A stretch of DNA of 64,000 nucleotides from Gammaproteobacteria bacterium (GTDB lineage Bacteria > Pseudomonadota > Gammaproteobacteria > Pseudomonadales > Azotimanducaceae_A), in contig DUAT01000094.1 in the NCBI GenBank assembly GCA_012960755.1, positions 186,001-250,000 of the forward strand, written 5' to 3'. A program made the position numbers and the translations under genes. Below the pieces are notes generated by a model that was given only the letters and a program-made list of their open reading frames with translations, was not told the origin of the DNA and searched no databases. Shown here piece by piece: positions 53,604-61,573 of this stretch; within the stretch, counting starts at the first letter, position 1, and each line of letters begins with the position of its first letter.

Positions 53604-55541
53604 TTAGTGCGATACCTTGTCCAGTAGTTTGAAGGCCATGACGTAATCCCCCGACGGCATTGGAGAGGTGAAGTGTCCACCTGCCGTGATCACAACAAAC
53701 TGTTCACCCTGGTAGGTATAGGTCATCGGGACCGAGTTACCTGTGGTGGGTAGTTCGGCCTTCCAGAGCTCTTTGCCATTATCGATATCGAATGCGCGGA
53801 AGTAAGCATCCGACGCCGCTGCGATAAATATCAATCCGCTGCGGGTCACCATCGGGCCACCCATTTCAAGGCCGCCATCGACCAACAGATACAAGGGCCA
53901 GGGAACTATTTTTTCCAGAGACCCCAGCGGAACTCGCCACAGGATGTCGCCGGAATTCAAATCAATGGCATCCAGGGTTGCCCAGGGTGGTTTGGCACAA
54001 GGAGCGCCCAGTGAGGAAACGACAGGCGCTATGATGACGCAGTAAGGCGATCCGTTTTGCGGGAATGGCAGCCCTTCAGGACAGTCTTGCTGCTTTGCCA
54101 GTTTTACCTCGATGGGAAAGTGTTTTGTATTGGTGATCATTATCTGACGATCCAGATCTACCGCGGGAGCACCCCAGTTGTGGCCTCCAAGATTGGATGG
54201 ATAGAAGACCGTGCCTTCTAAACTCGGCGGCGTGTATATCGGACCGGTTCGGATGGACTCGAGCTTCTTGCGGCAACTTCCCTCATCCCAGAATGTAAAA
54301 CCCCAGGCGTCGTCGGGCGTCATGCCAAGCTGGTGCAGTGGCTCCGGCTTTACGGGAAAAGGCTGTGTGGGACTTAAGTATTCCCCCGGAACGGCACCGG
54401 TCTGTGGTACCGGTCTTTCCTCGACAGGATGCAGGGGTTTACCCGTTTCCCTGTCGAGCACGAATGTCATCCCCATTTTAGTCACCTGTACGACTGCCGG
54501 CCGTGTTTTGCCGTCGATGGTGACATCCACCAGCGTCGGTTGGGCTGGTACATCATAGTCCCAGATATCATGGTGGACTGTCTGGTAGTGCCAGACGACT
54601 TCTCCGGTCTTCGCATCTAATGCGACAACAGAACTCGAGTAGTAATCCATGTGTCCATCCCGGTCGCCGCCGTAATAATCAGGGGATGAATTGCCCGTGG
54701 GTACAATCACCAGGCCTCGTTCAGCATCAACAGAGATTGTTGACCAGACGTTGGTAGAGCCCGAAGTATACTTACCCTGATCATCCACCTGTGGATGATC
54801 AGGGTGGACAGGATTCCATCCCCAGACAAATTCTCCTGTCCTGATGTTGTAGGCACGAACAACACCGGATGGCACATCAGGTCGACTGCTGTCCAGAACA
54901 AATGCGCCGGTCACAACCAGATCGTCAATAATCGCCGGTGCGCTGGTTATGCTGTATTCGAATCCTGTATGTTCTGTTAGCCCCTGGGTAAGGCTGACCT
55001 GGCCTTTATCACCAAAACCCTCGCAACGTTTCCCGGTTGCGCCATCCAGAGCGATGAGACGTGCGTCCAGCGTGCCTAATAGAATTCGGTGCTGGCAGGC
55101 AGCGCCGGTTTGTCGAGGGTCCAGCCAGCTACTCACTGCGCGGCAGTTGGTAATGCCTTCTTCACTCATATCAACCTTCGGATCGAAGGACCATCTTTCT
55201 TTGCCTGTACCCGGGTCCAGGGCAAACACACGATTAAAGGGTGTGCAGTAGTAGAGGGTGTCCTGAACCATGATAGGCGTGTTCATGAAGGAGGTCGGAC
55301 GAGACCGCATACTCTCTTCAGACATCTCTTCGGTGAGGTTCTGGCTGCCACTGACATAGTCTCCTGAGCGGTGAATCCAGATTACTTCAAGATCTGCGAC
55401 GTTACTCTTGTTGATTTCTGTTGCCCTTGAATAATGACCTCCGCCGGGAGCACCTCCATAAGCGGGCCACTCCGTGTTGGATTGTGCGTGCAGCGTAATG
55501 GTAGAAAAAGCGAGAATCAGCATAGTCATGCTTCGGTACAT
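53604..55541 (-). CDS. PQQ-dependent dehydrogenase (short, periplasmic, glucose-dehydrogenase-like)
   Basis: A 645-residue protein with a signal peptide ending near TLHAQSNTEWP and an eight-bladed PQQ propeller starting WPAYGGAPGGGHYSRATEI. It includes the tryptophan-docking repeats NVWSTISVDAERGLVIVPTG and the active-site region VWHYQTVHHDIWDYDVPAQP. There is no membrane domain and no C-terminal cytochrome c domain, unlike full-length mGDH. It oxidises an alcohol or sugar in the periplasm, needing PQQ from elsewhere. It lies between the PhyH gene and the acylase gene in the same operon. Confidence 0.9.
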   Translation of the reverse strand: MYRSMTMLILAFSTITLHAQSNTEWPAYGGAPGGGHYSRATEINKSNVADLEVIWIHRSGDYVSGSQNLTEEMSEESMRSRPTSFMNTPIMVQDTLYYCTPFNRVFALDPGTGKERWSFDPKVDMSEEGITNCRAVSSWLDPRQTGAACQHRILLGTLDARLIALDGATGKRCEGFGDKGQVSLTQGLTEHTGFEYSITSAPAIIDDLVVTGAFVLDSSRPDVPSGVVRAYNIRTGEFVWGWNPVHPDHPQVDDQGKYTSGSTNVWSTISVDAERGLVIVPTGNSSPDYYGGDRDGHMDYYSSSVVALDAKTGEVVWHYQTVHHDIWDYDVPAQPTLVDVTIDGKTRPAVVQVTKMGMTFVLDRETGKPLHPVEERPVPQTGAVPGEYLSPTQPFPVKPEPLHQLGMTPDDAWGFTFWDEGSCRKKLESIRTGPIYTPPSLEGTVFYPSNLGGHNWGAPAVDLDRQIMITNTKHFPIEVKLAKQQDCPEGLPFPQNGSPYCVIIAPVVSSLGAPCAKPPWATLDAIDLNSGDILWRVPLGSLEKIVPWPLYLLVDGGLEMGGPMVTRSGLIFIAAASDAYFRAFDIDNGKELWKAELPTTGNSVPMTYTYQGEQFVVITAGGHFTSPMPSGDYVMAFKLLDKVSH

Positions 55542-55615
55542 TGTGCATCCTTATAGTGTTATTTTGTAATCACGCTGTAACTATCTGATCTATCCATCAG
55601 ACTTATCTATCATAG

Positions 55616-56470
55616 CTATCCATCGTAAAAAAAGGGCTCATGAAAACCAATCACGGTTTTTTCCCGGGTTGATTCCGCCCGGGCGAGTGCAGCGTCAGAA
55701 AGTTGATTGTTCTGTCTGCTGCTCAGGATTCTTTGGGCGATATCACGACGTCCGTAATGTACCTGGACAAAAAAACGGCCATCGTCATCGGGCCCGGTGG
55801 GCATACGACGATGCCAGACATCCGAGACGAAGAAGGCAATGTCGCCAGCCTTCGCGATAATTGGTACTACACCCTGGCCCTCATACTCCAGGTTTTCATC
55901 CATTGCCTGCTCCCTGGGCGGGAAGCGCCCGGAAAAATGGCTGCCAGGGATGATACCGGTCGGTCCATCGTCAGGGTTGCAATCCTTCAGATAGACATGA
56001 ATCCCGATAGCGAACACGGGGTGGGGTATTTCTTTTGGCCAGGAGGTACCTTCTGCCAGGGGGATATGTGGCCCGGCATCAATATGCCAGTGTTGACCGC
56101 CGTGTGAGCCCGGATGCCGGGCTGTGTTCCGCCAGGCCGTATTGGCAATCACATGGCAGTCCTGCCCAAGTAATGGTTCTATAACGTCCAGTATGTGCCT
56201 GTTGGAAACCAGTTTTTGACATAGCGCACTGCGATTCAGCATTTCATACCGAAACATCTCATCATCCTCAACAGTGCGGTTCTTCCCGGCTCTGTCGTCC
56301 CTCGCATACTGCCTAAATATGTCAGCAACTTCGTCAGCCAGCTGGGCAATTTCTCCTGTATCCAGTGCCTTTTTTACAAGGGTGAAACCTTGTTGTTCAA
56401 GTTCAAGACTCTCGGCAGGTGCCGTGTCAGGGTCTCGCGGTTTCAGGTAACCACCTGATCGTTTCATCAT
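55616..56470 (-). CDS. Phytanoyl-CoA dioxygenase (PhyH) family protein 3
   Basis: A 284-residue Fe(II)/2-oxoglutarate oxygenase. HxD is in GGQHWHIDAGPH, the distal His in DVWHRRMPTG and the Arg in DDDGRFFVQ. It is first in a - strand run followed by the PQQ dehydrogenase (74-base gap), acylase, serine hydrolase and transporter, so it probably belongs to the same degradative set. It is divergent from the MerB-like gene, 163 bases away. Confidence 0.88.
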   Translation of the reverse strand: MMKRSGGYLKPRDPDTAPAESLELEQQGFTLVKKALDTGEIAQLADEVADIFRQYARDDRAGKNRTVEDDEMFRYEMLNRSALCQKLVSNRHILDVIEPLLGQDCHVIANTAWRNTARHPGSHGGQHWHIDAGPHIPLAEGTSWPKEIPHPVFAIGIHVYLKDCNPDDGPTGIIPGSHFSGRFPPREQAMDENLEYEGQGVVPIIAKAGDIAFFVSDVWHRRMPTGPDDDGRFFVQVHYGRRDIAQRILSSRQNNQLSDAALARAESTREKTVIGFHEPFFYDG

Positions 56471-56497
56471 ACTTGTTAATCCAAATCTTTGCCGGGT

Positions 56498-56526
56498 GTC
56501 GATAGTTTATCGACGTACGATTGACA
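56498..56526. promoter_or_regulatory. Short palindrome next to a -35-like box, between PhyH 3 and the MerB-like gene
   Basis: GTCGATA (56498-56504) and TATCGAC (56508-56514) form a perfect 7-bp inverted repeat around a 3-base loop, and TTGACA (56521-56526) follows at once on the + strand. No good -10 sits at the right spacing. It could be an operator for the divergent genes. Confidence 0.35.
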
Positions 56527-56633
56527 ATATCAACTCCTGAACCGAATAGGTGAGGCAGGGTACTGTTTATCTTTGAAGTTGGCGTGAAAAAGGTGAGAAT
56601 GATCGCCTGGTTACTATTGTGGAGTCGGGTTAG

Positions 56634-57341
56634 ATGGACAATGGACTAGTACAGAAGACCTACACGAATATACTGCAACATATGGTGGATCACGGTTGGG
56701 CGCCACACTATACCCAATTGGCATCTGAGCTCGGGGTTTCGACAGAAGAAGCTCGGGTTGCCGTTAATGAGGCGGCAAACATTGGAATTGGATGCTGGAC
56801 TTCACCGGGTACCGATCAGGTTGGTTCATGGGCACCATTTAACAGTACACCGACCCATTATCTCGTCAGCGTTGATGGTGAACGAAAGTGGTTCGGGCAG
56901 TGTGGACTAGAGGTCAATGCGATTCGCTGGTTGTTTCCCGGTCAGGAAGTAAAGGTCGAAACCCGGGACCTTGCGACGGCAGAAATCATCACGATTCGCT
57001 ACAGGGATGACGAAATACTGGAAGTGACGCCAGATACAACGGTTGGCCATGTTAACAATCCCATGTGGAAATGGTCGGAGATACCAAGCCCTGATAACTG
57101 AGAACGTATGAACCTCTTCGCGTGCGAAGACAATGTATTCGAGTGGTCCCAGACTGATCCTGCATCCGGGGGTGGCATCAGACCTCTTGCGGACTGGGCT
57201 GCGATGTTCTCGACGGACTTGTTCAAACGACGGCTTGACTCGGATTATCTCTCGAAAATGGCAGAATACGCGAAGCAGAACCGTGCAGTAATGGTGGAAC
57301 GGGGAATGACGGGGCCATGGTTTATGCGGCCTAAAACCTAG
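56634..57341 (+). CDS. MerB-like organomercurial lyase homologue, probable selenoprotein with Sec at codon 156 (TGA)
   Basis: Two frames, 56634-57101 (155 codons) and 57108-57341 (77 codons), lie in the same frame and are separated by one TGA (57099-57101), then GAA CGT. Read through, they give a 235-residue protein like MerB, with the N-terminal helical region (LASELGVSTEEARVAVNEA), then APFNSTPTHYLV, then KWFGQCGLE. Cys90 sits at MerB Cys96 and Glu93 at Asp99. After the TGA, ERMNLFACEDNVFEW matches MerB HVHFFASVPTAEDW, placing the TGA exactly at catalytic Cys159. The second frame has no convincing ribosome site. A SECIS-like stem-loop follows the TGA. A simple nonsense mutation is the alternative. 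The upstream ATG has GGAG at a fair distance. Confidence 0.7.
57102..57130 (+). promoter_or_regulatory. Candidate bacterial SECIS element downstream of the in-frame TGA
   Basis: TCTTCG (57115-57120) pairs perfectly with CGAAGA (57125-57130), leaving the apical loop CGTG (57121-57124). The loop opens 19 bases after the TGA, and its GT falls at positions 24-25 counted from the T of TGA; in E. coli fdhF the loop GU is at 23-24. A short stem, a small loop with GU and this spacing are what SelB recognises in bacteria. The hairpin lies wholly inside the coding sequence, as expected. Confidence 0.6.
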
Positions 57342-57367
57342 TGTAGTGTAGCAGCCTGACAGGTCGG

Positions 57368-59503
57368 TTATTCCTGCGATGGATGATCGAAAAGAGCCGG
57401 ATCGAGAAAGCGATTCAGGACGTTTAGAGTTATTTTGGCTATATCATTTTCATAGCCATCAACCGATAGCGCCCCGGCGTAGGAGATACTGCCTGTGCTG
57501 AAGACGGCACCACCGGAAGGTGTCTCGAAAAAAGTCATGTCTGCACGGACATCTGAGCCCTTGGGTACCGGAACCGTCATCAAAAACTCTTCCTTGGTTA
57601 TCAACATGCCTGGGCGGTGCTCTTCGGACGATGCAATAACGATTGCATGCTTCGGGGAACCAAGATCTGTATCATATCTATCTATTTCTTCTCCGGCGGC
57701 ACCGCCACCCTGGGTGCCATAGTCGCCAATCGTGTCACTGTCGTTAATACCTTCCGTAATGAAGCTGACTCGTGGATCTAACGATTCAGGACTGAGTCGA
57801 TAGTGCGTACCGCCATCAAAACCCTGGGCAGTAAAACCCACCCCGACGAGTTCATTTGGGGGGCGGCCGAGGCGACGCCAGAGTCCGCCATATTCGCCGG
57901 TAAACTGATGGTAATACTCTCCGGCTTCTGACATCCATGCCCGGGTCCCGTCTTCTGCGCGGCGCACTTCGATAATCGCCGGGTTGTTCGGATGGTGGGC
58001 GATGCGCCAATAGAAGCCATTGCCTCCCATGTACATAAGCCTGCCCCCGGTATCCATCCAATCAAAAATCCCATCCATCATGCTGGTAGAATGGTACTCA
58101 GGATGGGTGCCGGTGATAACGACCCGGTAATCCTTGAGAAGATCAATACCCTGGTAGTGCAACTGCTCATCGGTTATCACATCGAAAGGTTGATCTATGG
58201 CCTTGAGCCATGCTGTCAGGTTAGTATCGGCGTTGAAAGACCAGGTCAGTGTTTTGGGTTTTAGATTAAGAATGGGGCGCAGCCGGGAAGAAAAATGCAC
58301 ACCGCTGCCGTCGCTATGATGCTCGTAGAGTGAGTTACCGACTTCCGGGTTATCGAGCAGATATTTGTCAAATGGATTTCTGGGACCTTTGCCAAACATA
58401 CCGGTACCCAGTGACAAACGCTGGTTTGCATAGGCCAGGTATGTGGCCGTGGACATCAGCAGAGCCACATCTCTTTTTGTGTCAGAGGCACCGGGGCTGA
58501 CAAAAAACGGCATGATGTCTTCATTACCTTCTATACTGGCTTCTTCATTATCTTCAGACAGGAGTCGAACCTTGACGGCGTACACACCGGAATCCAGGTC
58601 CACGGGAACACGAAAACTAAAATCTGTCTCCCACCCGGCATCAATCAGGTCATCATCATGAAAGTGGACTGCAGCATAGTGTTCGGGCAGCTCAGTCCAT
58701 CGTTGAACCGATGAATCCCACTTCACACCGGTGACAGCCCGGGTTGGTTGCTGGTAAAACTCACCGAAATATTTTTCGCCGATGTCAGAAAACTTGTCGC
58801 TGGTCATATTCCGGCTAAAATCCCATCGGGCAATAATCTGTTCATTGGCTGTGCACAAGGTGTCGAGGTCGTGGTTGGCGGTAAGCAAGGGGGCCTCTAT
58901 GCGTCCGTTGAATTGCCCACCTTTGCTCACATCATCAGTTGCCAGCCACCACTGCCCCGGCTTCAAGCCTGGGGTTGTTAAGGTTAGTTGGGCATTGATT
59001 TCAGTCCTGCCTGGTTCTCCGGCGCCCTTGCCTAACTGAAGTATCCTGCCGCGCAGACAGCCATCAGCCGCGGATAAAGAAAGCTGATGCCAGCGTTTCT
59101 GGCGCAGCTTGAGTGGCAGGACGAGCGCTGTACCGCCGTGTTCGATGAGGCACTGACCGCCCAGCAACCTGATTCGTAAATCAGGGCCTGACAACAGGAG
59201 CTGGTCTTTAGCTGGCAAAGTAGGATAAAACCAGCAACTGAATCCGAAGTCTGCTGAGGCTGGAAGCTCACCGAGACTGGCGTATGAGCCTGGCACCAGG
59301 GGTTGGCTTTTGCCTGGATATTCACCGTTGAAATCTGCTTCGATACTGCGTTCCTGGTAACCGGTACCGTGGCTGCGTGAGTCACCACAGATCAATTCAA
59401 TCAAGGAGGCATGGTAAAGGGAACCAGTTTCACAGCTGATCTTGACTGAAACTTCATCTCCTGGACGGGTACAAAGAGGCGTCAGGTAGCCCACTATTTT
59501 CAT
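57368..59503 (-). CDS. N,N-dimethylformamidase large-subunit-like protein with N-terminal LamG-like domain
   Basis: About 711 residues. The N-terminal third is beta-rich with a concanavalin/LamG-like stretch (about residues 80-210). The C-terminal part matches the DMFase beta-subunit domain: LLMSTATYLAYANQRLSL, the metal-site motif ITGTHPEYHS (His and Glu), and GGRLMYMGGNGFYWRI. DMFase from Paracoccus uses a mononuclear iron held by Tyr, His and Glu. No small-subunit gene is seen. It is followed after 26 bases on the other strand by the MerB-like gene's 3' end (convergent) and lies downstream of the MFS transporter in the same direction. Amide hydrolysis is the likely activity. Confidence 0.82.
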   Translation of the reverse strand: MKIVGYLTPLCTRPGDEVSVKISCETGSLYHASLIELICGDSRSHGTGYQERSIEADFNGEYPGKSQPLVPGSYASLGELPASADFGFSCWFYPTLPAKDQLLLSGPDLRIRLLGGQCLIEHGGTALVLPLKLRQKRWHQLSLSAADGCLRGRILQLGKGAGEPGRTEINAQLTLTTPGLKPGQWWLATDDVSKGGQFNGRIEAPLLTANHDLDTLCTANEQIIARWDFSRNMTSDKFSDIGEKYFGEFYQQPTRAVTGVKWDSSVQRWTELPEHYAAVHFHDDDLIDAGWETDFSFRVPVDLDSGVYAVKVRLLSEDNEEASIEGNEDIMPFFVSPGASDTKRDVALLMSTATYLAYANQRLSLGTGMFGKGPRNPFDKYLLDNPEVGNSLYEHHSDGSGVHFSSRLRPILNLKPKTLTWSFNADTNLTAWLKAIDQPFDVITDEQLHYQGIDLLKDYRVVITGTHPEYHSTSMMDGIFDWMDTGGRLMYMGGNGFYWRIAHHPNNPAIIEVRRAEDGTRAWMSEAGEYYHQFTGEYGGLWRRLGRPPNELVGVGFTAQGFDGGTHYRLSPESLDPRVSFITEGINDSDTIGDYGTQGGGAAGEEIDRYDTDLGSPKHAIVIASSEEHRPGMLITKEEFLMTVPVPKGSDVRADMTFFETPSGGAVFSTGSISYAGALSVDGYENDIAKITLNVLNRFLDPALFDHPSQE

Positions 59504-59537
59504 CGCTTCCAATCAAATATTCCTTCTGGTCGTTTAG

Positions 59538-60767
59538 TTAAGCAAGGGCTGGATTCATTCTTTGACTGTTAATTCTAAAGTAAAACATCATGAGAATTAC
59601 CAGGTTAACTGCGCCCATCAACGACGCAAAAGTGAAAGCTGTTTCATAATTACCATCGCTATCGAAGAAATAACCTCCCAGGAATCCTCCCAGTCCCATG
59701 CCGCCCCAGCCGAAGAACGAAGTAATGCTCATTGCCCGAGCTGCATAGCCCGCCGATACCATTACCCGGGTACAAATCAAAATACTCGACATTACTCCGG
59801 AATAGGTGAAACCAAATAGCACTGCCAGTACGTAAAGCGCAGTGGCTGAATCACTTAGGTGGGGAAACCAGAAAACGAAAACCGTTTGACCCAGCGACAT
59901 TATTAAATATGTCGGCAGGGCGCCGATTGTATCGGCGAGCTTGCCGCCCATGATGCGACCGAAGCCACCGGATATCATCAGAACCAGCAGAACACTGGTT
60001 GCAAATTCCATCGAGCGGTTTTCGTCAGTCAACATAGGGACCAGGTGCACGATCGGCACAGACATGCAGTTACAGCAGAAAATAACTGCCACACCCAGCC
60101 ATGCGACAACCTCAGTTTCTGATAGCGGGAAATCACGCGCCTCCTTGCCCGGAGCTACCCTTGCCTGCTCGCGCCGGGGTGATTCACGAATTAGAAAAGC
60201 AATCGGCAATGCGATCACCAGATACGACCAGGCCATGATTGTGTAGGCGGACTGCCAACCATAACTGGTAATAGCGCTACCAACCAGATATGGAATGACG
60301 CCTTGCCCTACAGCCCCTCCGGCGGCAGTAACACCTAACGCCAAGCCGGGATTACGGCTGAACCAGAATCCAACATTGGCAAACAGGGGTGAACTCACCA
60401 TGGCGTTACCAAAAGCGCCAAATAGAAAGTAAAAGGCATAAAACTCAAACAGGCTTGTCTGCTCGCTTAGCATGAGCAGGCTTAACGTCATCGCAAAGGC
60501 GGCAACCACGCCAAACCAGCGAGTGCCGAATCGGTCAGCGATAAACCCCCAGAAGACACCGAACAGTGCAGACGAGAAAGCAATGGTGGTGTAGCCTAAC
60601 GATGTATCTGCTCTACTCCAGCCGAATTCTTCTGAAAGCGGTTTCAGGAATACCGAGATTGCAGCCAGCGCTCCGAAAGACAAAGCACTGAGCGTAAATG
60701 CAACAGCCACCATAACCCAGCCATAGCCGGGATCGTCATCAATCGCTGGGTAAACTCGTTGTGTCAA
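59538..60767 (-). CDS. MFS transporter (oxalate/formate or monocarboxylate type)
   Basis: A 409-residue twelve-helix permease. GYGWVMVAVAFTLSALSFGALAA at the start and GFIADRFGTRWFG are typical of the MCT/OFA branch of MFS. The predicted start is a TTG overlapping the stop of the EthD gene (TTGA), so translation is probably coupled. It lies 34 bases before the DMFase-like gene on the same strand, suggesting uptake of the amide or of a carboxylate from it. Confidence 0.88.
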   Translation of the reverse strand: MTQRVYPAIDDDPGYGWVMVAVAFTLSALSFGALAAISVFLKPLSEEFGWSRADTSLGYTTIAFSSALFGVFWGFIADRFGTRWFGVVAAFAMTLSLLMLSEQTSLFEFYAFYFLFGAFGNAMVSSPLFANVGFWFSRNPGLALGVTAAGGAVGQGVIPYLVGSAITSYGWQSAYTIMAWSYLVIALPIAFLIRESPRREQARVAPGKEARDFPLSETEVVAWLGVAVIFCCNCMSVPIVHLVPMLTDENRSMEFATSVLLVLMISGGFGRIMGGKLADTIGALPTYLIMSLGQTVFVFWFPHLSDSATALYVLAVLFGFTYSGVMSSILICTRVMVSAGYAARAMSITSFFGWGGMGLGGFLGGYFFDSDGNYETAFTFASLMGAVNLVILMMFYFRINSQRMNPALA

Positions 60768-61339
60768 AACCGTGTTTCTGTGGCGATGATTCTTCTGGGG
60801 GACTTTTTGTGATCGGAAAACCGTGCAACGTCTTCGTTAATGGCGGCTTCGCCTTCTTTGGTATTGAAGAAACGCGTCCTTAAGTCTTCAATAGTATTAA
60901 AACCACAGAGAGCAAATCCGTCCCACTCAGGGCCAGCAAAACGGTGCACGATACTGAGCTGGTTGTAGTGAGACATCGCTGTATGTACCTTCAGGGCAAG
61001 TGGCGCATGGTTGTCACGCCAGTGCTGATCCGCTCTTTGATGGCCTAAATCAGGATGAGCAACGAGGGTAAACAAACCAATAACGCCAGGTAATCGACCC
61101 AGGGTTTCGCGGTCGGCTTTGAGTTTAACTGATCGGCGACAAACCAGGTAAACACCAACATCAGCTGCATCGAGAAGATAATGCAGGTCGTCAGTGGAAC
61201 ATGCAACCAGTGCAGCAAAGGGTAAATGGGAGGTATCCTTGCGTTCGTCAGCAAGCAAAGTCCCCTGGGTTTCAATAGCGACTAGATTTGCTTTTATACG
61301 ATCAGAAAATGCAGCCACTAGTTCCATGTTGTTTAACAC
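60764..61339 (-). CDS. EthD-domain protein
   Basis: A 191-residue protein. The second half fits the EthD/dimeric alpha-beta barrel family: VAHPDLGHQRADQHWRDNHAPLALKVH and FNTIEDLRTRFFNTKEGEAAI. The N-terminal half is a second, degenerate copy of the same fold. The GTG start has AAGGGG before it. EthD proteins accompany degradation operons. Here the MFS and dimethylformamidase-like genes follow in one transcript. Confidence 0.75.
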   Translation of the reverse strand: MLNNMELVAAFSDRIKANLVAIETQGTLLADERKDTSHLPFAALVACSTDDLHYLLDAADVGVYLVCRRSVKLKADRETLGRLPGVIGLFTLVAHPDLGHQRADQHWRDNHAPLALKVHTAMSHYNQLSIVHRFAGPEWDGFALCGFNTIEDLRTRFFNTKEGEAAINEDVARFSDHKKSPRRIIATETRF

Positions 61340-61573
61340 TTTGGTCCCCTTCTTTTGTGAAATAGTTATGAAGTAATTATGAGATAGTTATGCAATCAAT
61401 ATTGAATGAAAAAGTTTTATCGAACAAGCCTCAACTCAGCCTGGGTGCTGCTTCGCGATTCCTCGATTGTCAGCATACTCCTTGTTACCTAGTAGACCAT
61501 AAACCCGTCAGACTTGAATCAGGATGGATTCAAGGCTAGTCTAATAATCAATGGAATCCCCCTCGGGGTATGC

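Noticed and set aside
57108..57341. The 77-codon frame as an independent small gene
   Set aside because: It is in the same frame as the MerB-like frame before it, begins three codons after the TGA, lacks a convincing ribosome site and matches the C-terminal part of MerB. I treat it as part of one gene.
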